Shown: piece by piece, positions 9,318 through 17,766 of the stretch
How positions within the stretch are numbered: the first letter of the stretch is position 1
Layout of the letters: each line of letters opens with the position of its first letter
Assembly: GCF_963677005.1 (NCBI RefSeq)
Contig: NZ_OY781616.1
Location: 1 to 64,000, forward strand
Direction: 5' to 3'
Source of the DNA: Maridesulfovibrio sp.
GTDB taxonomy: Bacteria; Desulfobacterota; Desulfovibrionia; Desulfovibrionales; Desulfovibrionaceae
DNA length: 64,000 bases
Notes under the pieces: model-generated
Databases searched by the model: none
The model's input: the letters and a program-made list of their open reading frames with translations, nothing else
Told to the model about the DNA's origin: nothing
Translations under genes and position numbers: made by a program

Positions 9318-10691
9318 TTATTTATCAGCTTCCGGGTTTTCTTCACCGGATTCGTTCAGTTCTTCTTCTGCCGGCTCTTCATAATCCGCAGCCTCTTCGG
9401 CTTCGGATTGTTCCGCAGGAGCTTCCGCTTCCCCGGAAGCAGTTTCCTCCGGCTCTTCATCGCTTATGCCGAGAAGCATAATGGCCGACTTTATGTCTGA
9501 AACCTTGGAAGGAGTCATGCCGGAAATCGACATGAGTATTTCCTCGGATGCGTTTGCTATCTGTCCTATTGTCTCGAAACCTGCGGAAATGAAATTCTCT
9601 ACAGGAATTTCGGCAACGCTTGCGAGCTGGTCCATGCCCTTGCTTGCCGCGTTCATCTCTCCGTAACGGGATTCGGTAAATACATCAATCTTCCAGCCGA
9701 GCAGCCTTGAAGCCAGTTTTACGTTTTGTCCCTTGCGTCCGATAGCTATTGTAAGCTGGTCATCGGGAACCACTACTTCAAGAGTTTTTTCCTCTTCATC
9801 AACGGTGATTCTGGTGATTACGGCCGGGGAAAGGGCGTTCTGGGCATACTTGGCGATATCCGGGCTCCAGACGACGATGTCGATGCGTTCGCCGCGCAGT
9901 TCCTGAACAATGTTCTGGATGCGCGAACCACGGATGCCTACGCAGGCTCCTACCGGATCGACATCACGATCAGTGGAGTTTACCGCTACCTTGGCACGCA
10001 GGCCCGGATCGCGGGCAACACCCATGATTTTTACCGTTGCATCGTCAACTTCCGGGACTTCCCGTTTGAAAAGTGCGGTCATGTAGTCAGGATGTGAGCG
10101 GGAAACCGTAACCTGCGGTCCTCTGGATTCCTTCTGTACATCAATGATGAAGGCCTGAACCCTGTCGCCGCGTTTGTATCTTTCGCGGGGAATCTGCTCG
10201 CCTTTGGGGAGAACGGCTTCAGTCCTTCCGAGGTTGATGATCCAGCCGGTACGGTCGCGGCGCTGGATTATGCCGCTGACGATTTCGTGCAGACGGCCTT
10301 TGAATTCATCGTAGATGATTTCCTGTTCGGCATCGCGCATACGCTGGATGATGACCTGTTTGGCAGACTGGGCCGCGATTCTTCCCAGATCCTCGACCTT
10401 GAGCTTGAAGCCCATTTCATCGTCGAGCTGAACGTTGGGGTCGTGAGCCTGTGCTTCCTCAAGGGTGATTTCGCTGATCTCGTCTTCCACTTCGGCGGCT
10501 ACAACCTTGAACTGGTATACTTCGATCTCACCGGCTTCTTCGTTGTAGTTGACTTCGATGTCCATGGCGTCGCCGTACTTGCGGGCCACTGAAGAACGTA
10601 CCGCTTCTTCAAGGGTATCAATGAGCAGGTCTCTATCGATCCCGCGGTCCTTGCTGATCTGGTCAATCGCTTTTTTGAGTTCAGAACCCAT
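9318..10691 (-). CDS. nusA: Transcription termination/antitermination factor NusA
   Basis: A 457-residue RNA polymerase-binding factor that controls pausing, termination and antitermination. The N-terminal domain (MGSELKKAIDQISKDRG) is followed by an S1 domain with GIIQRRDRTGWIINLGRTEAVLP (written in parts GIIQRRDRTG and WIINLGRTEA) and two KH domains (GVRGS-like GIRGSRIQNIVQEL and AIGRKGQNVKLASRLLGW). A helix-hairpin-helix-like region and a very acidic tail close it. The ATG at 10689-10691 is chosen because GGAGG lies 8 nt upstream; an upstream GTG seven codons earlier lacks a ribosome-binding site. It follows rimP by 69 nt. Confidence 0.96.
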   Translation of the reverse strand: MGSELKKAIDQISKDRGIDRDLLIDTLEEAVRSSVARKYGDAMDIEVNYNEEAGEIEVYQFKVVAAEVEDEISEITLEEAQAHDPNVQLDDEMGFKLKVEDLGRIAAQSAKQVIIQRMRDAEQEIIYDEFKGRLHEIVSGIIQRRDRTGWIINLGRTEAVLPKGEQIPRERYKRGDRVQAFIIDVQKESRGPQVTVSRSHPDYMTALFKREVPEVDDATVKIMGVARDPGLRAKVAVNSTDRDVDPVGACVGIRGSRIQNIVQELRGERIDIVVWSPDIAKYAQNALSPAVITRITVDEEEKTLEVVVPDDQLTIAIGRKGQNVKLASRLLGWKIDVFTESRYGEMNAASKGMDQLASVAEIPVENFISAGFETIGQIANASEEILMSISGMTPSKVSDIKSAIMLLGISDEEPEETASGEAEAPAEQSEAEEAADYEEPAEEELNESGEENPEADK

Positions 10692-10760
10692 ATCGCTCCT
10701 CCGCTTCGGCACAAATTCGCGGCAGCAGTGCCGGCAAGCCGAATGACTGCCTGATGATTT

Positions 10761-11228
10761 TTATTTAAACTCGTGAACGAGTTTTGCTTTTTTGATTCTG
10801 TCCCATTCAATACTGATGGGGTCTTCCTGGTCTTCCAGCTTCAGGGAAAGACCTTCCTCGTCGGTAGATTCAAGGATTCCCCTGAATTTCTTGCGGCCGT
10901 CCATGGGGAATACCAGGCCTAAATCAATCTTTTTCCCGACATAACCGGACAACTGTTCCGGTTTGAAAAATTTTCTTTCAAGTCCCGGAGACGAAACTTC
11001 AAGCACGTAGGCGCTGCTGATAACGTCTTCGACTTCAAGTATGAGACCGACGTCTCTGCTTACTTCTGCACACTGGTCTATCGTCACCCCGTCCTCTCCA
11101 TCTATATAAATGATGAGTGCAGGGCGGTTGGCGGAAGTCACTTCAATTCCCCAGAGGGTCAGTCCCATGGCTTCGATGGTGGGTTCCACCAGTGCGCTTA
11201 TTTTTTGTGCAAGAGAGCCTTGTTCCAC
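10761..11228 (-). CDS. rimP: Ribosome maturation factor RimP
   Basis: A 155-residue protein of the RimP (YhbC) family, needed for 30S maturation. It shows the N-terminal motif IEAMGLTLWGIEVTSANR, the strand LIIYIDGEDGVTIDQCAEVSRDVG and, at the start of the C-terminal SH3-like domain, YVLEVSSPGLERKF. Translation begins at GTG 11226-11228 with GGAG at 11237-11240. It is the first gene of the rimP-nusA-ylxR-infB operon and is preceded by a structured leader with an intrinsic terminator. Confidence 0.95.
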   Translation of the reverse strand: MEQGSLAQKISALVEPTIEAMGLTLWGIEVTSANRPALIIYIDGEDGVTIDQCAEVSRDVGLILEVEDVISSAYVLEVSSPGLERKFFKPEQLSGYVGKKIDLGLVFPMDGRKKFRGILESTDEEGLSLKLEDQEDPISIEWDRIKKAKLVHEFK

Positions 11229-11247
11229 AATTCAACTCCGTTTTTTC

Positions 11248-11325
11248 AACCTTTTGTGCGGCCAAAATAAAAAAAGTGGACCCGAAAAAGGCCCACCTCA
11301 GCTTCTTACAACCCAACAAAAGGTT
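11248..11325 (-). promoter_or_regulatory. Leader with intrinsic terminator upstream of rimP (putative attenuator)
   Basis: On the minus strand a GTGGGCC...GGTCCAC hairpin (11276-11282 with 11290-11296, one G-U pair) is followed by a T-rich run at 11264-11275, about 36 nt before the rimP start. Two perfectly complementary 10-nt arms, AACCTTTTGT at 11248-11257 and ACAAAAGGTT at 11316-11325, enclose the terminator. GGCCTCA near 11333-11339 could also pair with the TGAGG just before the terminator stem. The terminator sits inside the untranslated leader of a nusA-containing operon, so regulated read-through is a reasonable inference. No protein-coding leader peptide is evident. Confidence 0.6.
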
Positions 11326-11450
11326 ACAAATTGAGGCCTGATGCGGATGAGAAAGGTCTGCCTGAAATCAATTTCAGTAGGAATGCGTACCGGTTGGACA
11401 AGTATGCAGTACTTTCAGGAACGCTGAGGTACACCCGCACCGAGGACAGC

Positions 11451-11479
11451 AACTTAGGCATATCGGCCCGTGATGTCAA
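11451..11479 (-). promoter_or_regulatory. Sigma-70-type promoter for the rimP-nusA-infB operon
   Basis: On the minus strand the -35 element TTGACA (11474-11479) is perfect and is separated by 17 bp from TAAGTT (11451-11456), a weak -10. This gives a leader of about 215 nt before rimP. The stretch 11341-11450 and 11480-11589 shows no gene on either strand. Confidence 0.5.
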
Positions 11480-11589
11480 GTGTTATGGCTGATTTTGGTG
11501 AAAATATACCTGCTCAGGGTGACGAAAATTTGCTTTGCGAACGTGCTGTCATGTCTTTGTCTCTTGATGAGCGGTCCCGGAAGCAATCT

Positions 11590-11618
11590 TTGACGGGGCA
11601 TCTTTTTACAGGTATATT
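11590..11618 (+). promoter_or_regulatory. Sigma-70-type promoter for the small gene at 11685
   Basis: TTGACG at 11590-11595 and TATATT at 11613-11618 are 17 bp apart. A second, overlapping pair, TTGACT at 11618-11623 and TATCTT at 11640-11645 with a 16-bp spacer, lies just downstream. Either would drive the small gene that starts at 11685. Confidence 0.6.
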
Positions 11619-11684
11619 TGACTTGTCCTGTGTGAGTGTTATCTTAATAAGGTACAGGTCAAGCTTTTATTGCAGGAGGCGGAT

Positions 11685-11957
11685 ATGCCAGTTTTAACCG
11701 ATAATATTGTGGCCGGACCGGCCGGTCATGTTCAGGCGGCCCCGGCAGCCTCTTTTTCCGCCGGACCGGCGGGAAGTACCGTTCCCGGACCTGCCGGCCA
11801 TGTGGAAACATTACCGGCTACTCAGGGAGTAAGGAACGTGGACGCCACTACTGATTTTGAGGTGGAGGATGCCACCATGGGGTTTGCTGCACTGGACGCC
11901 ACTCAGGGAATCATTCCCGAGATAAGGGTCGGAGGAATAATTTTTCATACCGTCTGA
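11685..11957 (+). CDS. Small protein of unknown function with Gly-Pro-Ala repeats
   Basis: A 90-residue protein that I do not recognise. ATG 11685-11687 is chosen because GGAGG lies at 11675-11679. The first half repeats AGPAGHV-like units (AGPAGHVQAAPAA, AGPAGSTVPGPAGHV). The middle repeats DAT (VDATTDFEVEDATMGF, ALDATQG), and the end is a short hydrophobic strand, RVGGIIFHTV. There is no signal peptide or membrane segment. With its own promoter and a strong terminator it is a single-gene unit between two operons, which argues that it is real. A structural or surface-associated role is conceivable, but nothing proves it. Confidence 0.7.
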   Translation: MPVLTDNIVAGPAGHVQAAPAASFSAGPAGSTVPGPAGHVETLPATQGVRNVDATTDFEVEDATMGFAALDATQGIIPEIRVGGIIFHTV

Positions 11958-11981
11958 TCCTTCCTGACATCAAACAGATTC

Positions 11982-12018
11982 AATCCCGGTCAAACGAAAG
12001 TTTGGCCGGGATTTTTTT
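11982..12018 (+). terminator. Terminator of the small gene
   Basis: A 14-bp stem with one mismatch, AATCCCGGTCAAAC at 11982-11995 and GTTTGGCCGGGATT at 12000-12013, has a GAAA loop and is followed by a run of T. It isolates the small gene from the flagellar promoter. Confidence 0.9.
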
Positions 12019-12053
12019 GTTATTATTGCCGGTTATAAGCCTGTGTCTTCTGT

Positions 12054-12069
12054 TGGCCCGCTGTTTGCA
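12054..12069 (+). promoter_or_regulatory. Sigma-54-type promoter for the flagellar operon
   Basis: TGGCCCG-CTGT-TTGCA matches the RpoN consensus TGGCACG-N4-TTGCA, with the invariant GG (12055-12056) and GC (12067-12068) exactly 10 nt apart. It lies 52 nt before the flgF start. Sigma-54 control of mid-stage flagellar genes is well known in polar-flagellated proteobacteria. No activator site was identified. Confidence 0.7.
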
Positions 12070-12120
12070 TTTCTCTGAGGCAAGTAAAGCAGAGAACAAC
12101 TGCCTTCAGGAGAAAAAGAC

Positions 12121-12885
12121 ATGCAATCCAGTATATTCAGCTCACTTTTCGGGGCAATGTCCAACGAACACAGGATTGATATCAGCGCCAATAATTTGGC
12201 GAACGTCAATACCACGGGTTTCAAACGCGACAACTGTGCCTTTCAGGACACCTTTCAACGGTTTGCTCACGATTATGTTGTAGACGCCAAATCGTTCATC
12301 CGGGAGAAAAGTATGCTTCCGGAGCCGAAAATCCTGGCCCGTCCCAGACTTTCCGAAGAAGTCATAGACATGTCTCAGGGGGCATTTCAGAAGACCGGAA
12401 ACGCATTCGACCTTGCCGTTCGCGGGGACGGTTTTTTCAAAGTCCAGAAGGACGGCGGTGAATACCTCACCAGAAACGGCGTGTTCTCGCTTTCTGCGGA
12501 TGGCGTCCTGATCACTGAGCAGGGCTATCCGGTCATGGCCAACGGAGGTCCGGTAACAATCCCGGCTCGTTCAAATGTAGTTATTGATGAAGAAGGGGTG
12601 ATAACCGCCGATGGAGCGGAAATCGCCCGTCTTGACTTTGTCCAGCCTGCCGATCCCAGAGGACTCAAGAAGGACGGCGAAAACCTTTTTGTGCTCGAAG
12701 GGGAAGAAATGCCGGCGGAAGGTGAAATTGTTCAAGGCTATATCGAAAAATCCAATGTAGAAGTTGTCAATGAAATGGTCAGTATGATCGAGTGTCAGCG
12801 CAGCTTCGAAATGTATCAGAAAATGATCAGCACTACAGATCAGCTCGACCAGAAGGCCATAACTCAGGTCGGCAAGACATCTTAA
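12121..12885 (+). CDS. flgF: Flagellar basal-body rod protein FlgF
   Basis: A 254-residue member of the flagellar rod/hook family. The N-terminal signature is ISANNLANVNTTGFKRD (about 21-37) and the matching C-terminal helix is EGEIVQGYIEKSNVEVVNEM followed by SMIECQRSFEMYQKM; both ends build the tubular core of the axial proteins. The central part has the GNAFDLAVRGDGFFKV motif shared with FlgG. It is placed directly before flgG, so FlgF (proximal rod) is the best call. AGGAG at 12108-12112 supports the start. It is the first gene after the sigma-54-type promoter. Confidence 0.9.
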   Translation: MQSSIFSSLFGAMSNEHRIDISANNLANVNTTGFKRDNCAFQDTFQRFAHDYVVDAKSFIREKSMLPEPKILARPRLSEEVIDMSQGAFQKTGNAFDLAVRGDGFFKVQKDGGEYLTRNGVFSLSADGVLITEQGYPVMANGGPVTIPARSNVVIDEEGVITADGAEIARLDFVQPADPRGLKKDGENLFVLEGEEMPAEGEIVQGYIEKSNVEVVNEMVSMIECQRSFEMYQKMISTTDQLDQKAITQVGKTS

Positions 12886-12904
12886 ACCTTAGGGGGATAT
12901 AATT

Positions 12905-13687
12905 ATGATGCGTTCACTCTGGACTGCGGCCACCGGAATGGTCGCCCAGCAGACCCACATCGACGTTCTTTCCAACAACCTTGCCAACGTGAATACACAG
13001 GGATTCAAAAAAAGCAGGGTCGAATTCGAAGACCTCATGTATCAGACCATGCGGATCGCAGGTTCTTCAACCGCCGGCGGAAACCAGATGCCCACCGGGA
13101 TGCAGGTCGGTATGGGCGTGCGCGAGGTCAGCATTCACAAGTTTTTCAGTGAAGGATCGCTGGAAAGCACCGGTAACCCGCTCGACCTCGCAATTGAGGG
13201 CGAAGGATTTTTCCGGGTAGACCGCAACGGTGAAGAAGCATACACCCGCGCCGGCGCATTCAAGCTGGACAGCGAAGGCCGTGTTGTTACCGCAAACGGA
13301 TATCCGCTGCAGCCTGAATTCATAGTCCCGGCCGAGGCAGTCAACCTCGTGGTTTCTGAAGAAGGTCATTTCGCCGCGCTGGATGAGAACGGTGTGGAAC
13401 TGGCTGCCGTGGACGTGCCCATTTACGACTTCATAAACGAAGCCGGGCTCAATGCCGTGGGTAAGAACCTCTATGTGGAAACCGAAGCCTCCGGGGCTCC
13501 AGTTGAAGGAACACCCGGTGATGACCGCTTCGGGACTATCGCCCAGGGTTACCTTGAAGGCTCGAACGTTGAACTGGTCGATGAAATGGTCGGACTCATT
13601 GTCGGTCAGAGGGCTTATGAAACGAACTCAAAAGCCATCACCACATCCGACTCCATGCTTCAGACTGCAATCAACGTTAAGAGATAA
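12905..13687 (+). CDS. flgG: Flagellar distal rod protein FlgG
   Basis: A 260-residue protein, the usual FlgG length. The N-terminus MMRSLWTAATGMVAQQTHIDVLSNNLANVNTQGFKK (seen as SLWTAATGM and SNNLANVNTQGFK) and the motif GNPLDLAIEGEGFFRV are characteristic. The C-terminal helix contains YLEGSNVELVDEMVGLIVGQRAYE. FlgG forms the distal rod in the periplasm, inside the P and L rings encoded just downstream. It starts 19 nt after flgF. A GGATTCGC/GCGAATCC hairpin (13703-13728) without a T-run follows the stop. Confidence 0.96.
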   Translation: MMRSLWTAATGMVAQQTHIDVLSNNLANVNTQGFKKSRVEFEDLMYQTMRIAGSSTAGGNQMPTGMQVGMGVREVSIHKFFSEGSLESTGNPLDLAIEGEGFFRVDRNGEEAYTRAGAFKLDSEGRVVTANGYPLQPEFIVPAEAVNLVVSEEGHFAALDENGVELAAVDVPIYDFINEAGLNAVGKNLYVETEASGAPVEGTPGDDRFGTIAQGYLEGSNVELVDEMVGLIVGQRAYETNSKAITTSDSMLQTAINVKR

Positions 13688-13881
13688 CGGTAGTTAAGTA
13701 GGGGATTCGCGCTGTTTGTGCGAATCCGGATGGTAGGCAGCCAAATGCTTTCAGTACATACAGGAGATATGCAGGTTTCATTTAAGGAGACCATATTCCG
13801 AATAACGCGCCGTGCAGGCCGGGTTTCGGACCGCTCCGGTGAAATACCGGAACCATGCATCAAGACAGGACGGTTTTAATT

Positions 13882-14886
13882 ATGATCAGGGCAGGTTTTA
13901 TCGGATGGTTTCGCAGCATGACAGTGCTGCTTATGGTCGTGACGTTTTCGGCTGTATATGCGGCTGAAGGTGTTTGCGCTTCAAAGCAGAATACTAACTG
14001 GCGAATAAAGATAAAATCCGCAGCGGTCGTCAACGGGCCGAGGGTTACCCTCGGTGACATCGCCGAGTTCTACGGTGACCTGCCTCGGCAGACCAAAGCC
14101 GATCTGGCCTCTGTAGAACTTTGGAATGCTCCTGCCAGGGGCCGCAAGCCGGTCACGGTCAATCGCTCCAAGCTCCGGGTGCTGCTGCAGCACTATCTTG
14201 GTGAACTTGCAGGCAACTGCATGGTTCCCGCTACCTTGTCCATGCAGTACGGCGGCAAGGTGATGTCCGAGGCGGAACTGCAGCGGGCGGTTGTCAAAGT
14301 GTTGACTCCGCAGGCCGAACGAATGGGCGGCAATTACAAATTCAGGGAATTCCGGATTCCGGATCATCTTTTTTTCGGAGATGCAATGGACAGCCTGAGA
14401 GTGACTCTCCCCCGAGCTCTCGAGCCGGGTTCAAACAGTTTCCGGATGGAAGTGGTCAGCGTGGACGGACAGGTGCTGAGGCAGCTGTCCGGTTCTGTTT
14501 TCGTGGATCTCTGGAAACCAGTCCCCTGTCCAGTGCGTCCTCTGAACCGCAAGGAGATTGTTACCCCTGATCTTATTACCTGGAAAAACAAGAACATGGC
14601 ATACCTTGGTAACCGGGCCTGGGATGGAAAGGGCGGTCCGTGGAGGATCAAGATTCCCGTAGGCACCGGCCAGCCCATTATGCGTTCCTCCATTGAACCG
14701 GCCCCGATTGTGGCAAGGGGCGACAAGCTTTCGCTGGTCTACAAAAGTACCCATCTCAAGCTGAGTGTTCCAGTGGAGGCTCTTGAGGACGGAGGGGTAG
14801 GTCAGACAATAACGGTACGCAACTTGCAAAGTCAGCGTAAAATATCTGCAACAGTCGTCAACGCTCAGACGGTGACGGTAAGGTAA
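13882..14886 (+). CDS. flgA: Flagellar P-ring assembly chaperone FlgA
   Basis: A roughly 334-residue exported protein with a signal peptide (MIRAGFIGWFRSMTVLLMVV..AVYA). A SAF-like region shows RVTLGDIAEFYGDLP near the front. The conserved FlgA end has RPLNRKEIVTPDLITWKN, later GQPIMRSSIEPAPIVARGDKL and the final ISATVVNAQTVTVR. FlgA helps FlgI assemble the P ring in the periplasm. The ATG at 13882 is preferred (AGGA at 13867-13870, better signal peptide); an in-frame ATG at 13855 is possible. It lies between flgG and flgH, as expected. Confidence 0.9.
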   Translation: MIRAGFIGWFRSMTVLLMVVTFSAVYAAEGVCASKQNTNWRIKIKSAAVVNGPRVTLGDIAEFYGDLPRQTKADLASVELWNAPARGRKPVTVNRSKLRVLLQHYLGELAGNCMVPATLSMQYGGKVMSEAELQRAVVKVLTPQAERMGGNYKFREFRIPDHLFFGDAMDSLRVTLPRALEPGSNSFRMEVVSVDGQVLRQLSGSVFVDLWKPVPCPVRPLNRKEIVTPDLITWKNKNMAYLGNRAWDGKGGPWRIKIPVGTGQPIMRSSIEPAPIVARGDKLSLVYKSTHLKLSVPVEALEDGGVGQTITVRNLQSQRKISATVVNAQTVTVR

Positions 14887-14906
14887 TAGGAGCGGAGGAA
14901 AGGAAA

Positions 14907-15605
14907 ATGAAAAAAATAATGCTGGCATTTCTGATTGTTTTGGCTCTGTGTGCCGGGTGTTCTCCCGCTAAGCAGGCCCCCACCCCCATGCCGGTGATGA
15001 CCCCTCCCGCGCAGTATGATCCCGAGCCGTCAAATAATCCCGGTTCGCTGTTTGAAGCAACGGATTCCGAATATCTTTTCGACGACAACCGGGCCCGCCG
15101 GATCGGAGACATCGTGGTCGTTACCGTTGCCGAAACGAGTTCCGGCAAGCACACCTCCAACTCCAAGGCGGAGAAGGAGAACACCACCAGTCTTAGCGTT
15201 ACCAACTTTTACGGCGGCCTGGCAGGTGCGGTTGATCCCTTTGATCTCAAAGGCAACGCTGGCGACGATCCTCTGATCGGTTCGTCCATGTCCAACAAGT
15301 TCAAGAGCACGGGTGAAGCCAAGAACGAGTCGACCCTGACCGCTTCAGTTGCGTGCAGGGTAGTCAGAATTCTGCCGGGTAACGTTCTGCAGGTAGAGGG
15401 TGCGCGTCAGGTCCGGATCAATGACGAGACTCAGGTTCTGGTTGTGCGCGGCCTTCTGCGCCAGCGCGATATCGGTCCGAGCAACACTGTTCAGTCCAGC
15501 TATCTGGCAGACGCACATATAGAAGTCTACGGGCGCGGCATACTCGCAGACAAGCAGAGGCCCGGATGGCTTTCCAGAATTCTCGACAACGTCTGGCCTT
15601 TCTAG
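14907..15605 (+). CDS. flgH: Flagellar L-ring protein FlgH
   Basis: A 232-residue lipoprotein with lipobox LCAGC (Cys18). The FlgH core runs SLFEATDSEYLFDDNRARRIGDIVVVTVAE, then a segment with FKSTGEAKNESTLTASVACRV, then LPGNVLQVEGARQVRINDETQ and the GLLRQRDIGPSNTVQSSYLADAHIEVYGRG motif. It forms the outer-membrane ring around the distal rod. The start has a strong ribosome-binding site (GGAGGAAAGG) and is 20 nt after flgA. Confidence 0.96.
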   Translation: MKKIMLAFLIVLALCAGCSPAKQAPTPMPVMTPPAQYDPEPSNNPGSLFEATDSEYLFDDNRARRIGDIVVVTVAETSSGKHTSNSKAEKENTTSLSVTNFYGGLAGAVDPFDLKGNAGDDPLIGSSMSNKFKSTGEAKNESTLTASVACRVVRILPGNVLQVEGARQVRINDETQVLVVRGLLRQRDIGPSNTVQSSYLADAHIEVYGRGILADKQRPGWLSRILDNVWPF

Positions 15606-15697
15606 GCGGTCTGACACAACGAATAGTGTTGCCCGACTGTATTCAGGGTGAAATGCCACCTCAGGTGGCGAAGCATAGACAAATGGTTTTGGGATTC

Positions 15698-15744
15698 TTA
15701 AACCCTTTTGCAAAAGGGTTTAAGGCCCCCGGCAGGGCGCCCCG
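15698..15744. repeat. Perfect 26-bp palindrome with GC-rich tail between flgH and flgI
   Basis: 15698-15723 is a perfect 13+13 palindrome, TTAAACCCTTTTG with CAAAAGGGTTTAA. It is followed by GGCCCCCGGCAGGGCGCCCCG. The tail shares GCCCCCGGCAGGG with the hairpin at 59285-59297, so both may be members of one intergenic repeat class. It could fold into a stable hairpin in the flgH-flgI mRNA and alter downstream expression. No gene fits in the 209-nt gap. Confidence 0.65.
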
Positions 15745-15814
15745 CGAGGTTCCGCGCATAACAGGGTACTTGTAAGTTTTATTTAAGAGTCACAGCTGAT
15801 CAACGGAGGAAAGG

Positions 15815-16948
15815 ATGATTTTCACGAACAGGATGAACAGATTCACGGCAGGGATTGCGGCAGCGGCAGTGCTCCTGTTCGTTGTTCTGATGCAGGCACA
15901 GCCCGCCGGGGCAGTGCGGCTCAAGGATATTTCCTCTTTCAGCGGCGTGCGCGACAACGACCTTGTCGGGTACGGCCTGGTTGTCGGTCTCTCGGGAACC
16001 GGTGACGGAACCAACTCCGCATTCACCATCACTTCCATGATCAACATGCTGGAAAAAATGGGCGTGCAGGTTGACCGCTCCTCCATCAAGCCCAAAAACG
16101 TGGCGGCTGTAATGGTTACCGCCAAGATGCCCGTTTCTTCGCGTCCCGGTGCTCCGCTTGATGTAACGGTTTCCTCCATAGGTGACAGTAAGAGTCTTTT
16201 CGGCGGCGTGCTGCTGCTTACTCCGCTCAAGGGGATTGACGGCAAGGTCTACGCTCTGGCTCAGGGCGCACTTACCGTCGGAGGTTTCTCCACTTCCGGT
16301 GAAGCAGCTTCCGCATCAAAGAACGTTGTCACTGTGGCCCGCATACCTTCCGGGGCGACAATAGAACGCTCCGTACCTTTTGATTTCAACCGTCAGCGCA
16401 AAATAACCATCAATTTGAGCCTTGCCGACTTCGGAACCACCATGCAGGTGGTCAAGAGGATCAACGGGGTTGTGGGCGGTTCGTACGCCAGCGCTGTTGA
16501 CGCTTCCACTGTAGACCTGAGCATCCCGGATCAGTTCCGGGGCAATATGGTTCCCCTCATGGCCGCGCTTGAGGATCTTGAAATTTCACCCGACGTCAAG
16601 GCCAAGGTGGTTGTTGACGAAAAAACCGGAACGGTTGTGCTCGGACGCAATGTCCGCCTGACCAAGGTGGCAATCGCCCACGGCAACCTGCAGGTTGTGG
16701 TTGCTGAAAGCACGGATGTCAGCCAGCCCGGACCGTTCGCACCTGAAGGAGCGGAGACTGTGGCTTCTCCGCAGACGGATCTGCAGGTTCAGGAAGACAA
16801 CAACCGTCTGATGCTTGTTGAAGGCGCGACCCTGCAGGAACTGGTTGACGGACTCAACGCCATAGGCGCCACCCCACGTGACCTTATTTCCATACTGCGG
16901 ACCATGAAGGTCGCCGGGGCGCTGCATGCCGAACTGGAGGTAATCTAA
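15815..16948 (+). CDS. flgI: Flagellar P-ring protein FlgI
   Basis: A 377-residue exported protein with a signal peptide that ends around QPAGA (residues 29-33). The mature N-terminus [32 protein letters not shown] is the FlgI signature (seen as RLKDIS and [10 protein letters not shown]). The end, [34 protein letters not shown], is also diagnostic. It polymerises into the periplasmic P ring that bushes the rod. GGAGG precedes the ATG. flgJ follows after 1 nt. Confidence 0.97.
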   Translation: MIFTNRMNRFTAGIAAAAVLLFVVLMQAQPAGAVRLKDISSFSGVRDNDLVGYGLVVGLSGTGDGTNSAFTITSMINMLEKMGVQVDRSSIKPKNVAAVMVTAKMPVSSRPGAPLDVTVSSIGDSKSLFGGVLLLTPLKGIDGKVYALAQGALTVGGFSTSGEAASASKNVVTVARIPSGATIERSVPFDFNRQRKITINLSLADFGTTMQVVKRINGVVGGSYASAVDASTVDLSIPDQFRGNMVPLMAALEDLEISPDVKAKVVVDEKTGTVVLGRNVRLTKVAIAHGNLQVVVAESTDVSQPGPFAPEGAETVASPQTDLQVQEDNNRLMLVEGATLQELVDGLNAIGATPRDLISILRTMKVAGALHAELEVI

Positions 16949-16949
16949 G

Positions 16950-17687
16950 ATGCTGGACAACGCAATGGACACCGCAACGGCAAGGGCCAATTCGGAAACC
17001 ACGGAACTCCAGGGGTTCAAGCGCAAGCTGACCTCCATGACCGACAAGCTTTCCGGCGGGCAGACTAAGGACAAGAAACTGCGTGACGCATGCGAGAAGT
17101 TCGAAGCGGTCTTCATGGGCAAGATATGGCAGCAGATGCGCAAGAACGTACCCAAATCAGGGTATCTGAACAGTCAGTACGAGCAGCAGTACACAGCCAT
17201 TTTCGATAAGGATTTTTCCGAAAAGCTCGCAGAGGGCGGCGGAATAGGGCTCGGAGACATGCTGTACAAGCAGCTGCGTTCCAAGCTGGACAATGCCAGC
17301 AAGTCCACCCTGCCGGGAACCGGTAACTCTACAGCCCTCAAGACTCTTGATGAGGTTGACCGCACCGGTTCACGCCCCGGCGAGCATCTGGAAAAGCATG
17401 AAAACGTATCTGCAAACGGACTTCCCGGCATTCCTCTGCCGAAGCCCGGCATCTCTCTGGAAGATGAGGATTTCTCTTTCAATATGCGGGTGGAACGTAA
17501 AACCGGGAACAAGAGCGGACAGTCCTCACAGGCATCATCCGCAAGCGGTTCCGGGATGATAGGCCGGACCGAGGCCATGGCCAGAATAGAGGAACTCGCC
17601 CGTCAGATAGAAATGGATCATAGCGAGAAAGTTTATGTTCAGGGTGTAACTGCTGAAGAAATTGGCAACAAACTTGCAGGTATATAG
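16950..17687 (+). CDS. flgJ: Rod-binding protein FlgJ without a muramidase domain
   Basis: A 245-residue protein. Residues about 45-115 form the rod-binding domain, with LRDACEKFEAVFMGKIWQQM, NSQYEQQYTAIFDKDFSEKLAE and GIGLGDMLYKQL. The C-terminal glucosaminidase domain of enterobacterial FlgJ is missing. It is replaced by a low-complexity tail and a helix with RTEAMARIEELARQIEMDHS. Single-domain FlgJ is usual in deltaproteobacteria, so a separate enzyme must open the peptidoglycan. The TAA/ATG spacing to flgI indicates coupled translation. Confidence 0.88.
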   Translation: MLDNAMDTATARANSETTELQGFKRKLTSMTDKLSGGQTKDKKLRDACEKFEAVFMGKIWQQMRKNVPKSGYLNSQYEQQYTAIFDKDFSEKLAEGGGIGLGDMLYKQLRSKLDNASKSTLPGTGNSTALKTLDEVDRTGSRPGEHLEKHENVSANGLPGIPLPKPGISLEDEDFSFNMRVERKTGNKSGQSSQASSASGSGMIGRTEAMARIEELARQIEMDHSEKVYVQGVTAEEIGNKLAGI

Positions 17688-17766
17688 GCAGAGTTTTTAT
17701 CAAGAAACATTAGCAGAATATAAAAATCAAATAAACATAATGTATTAAGGCATGGAGGATAAGGAA

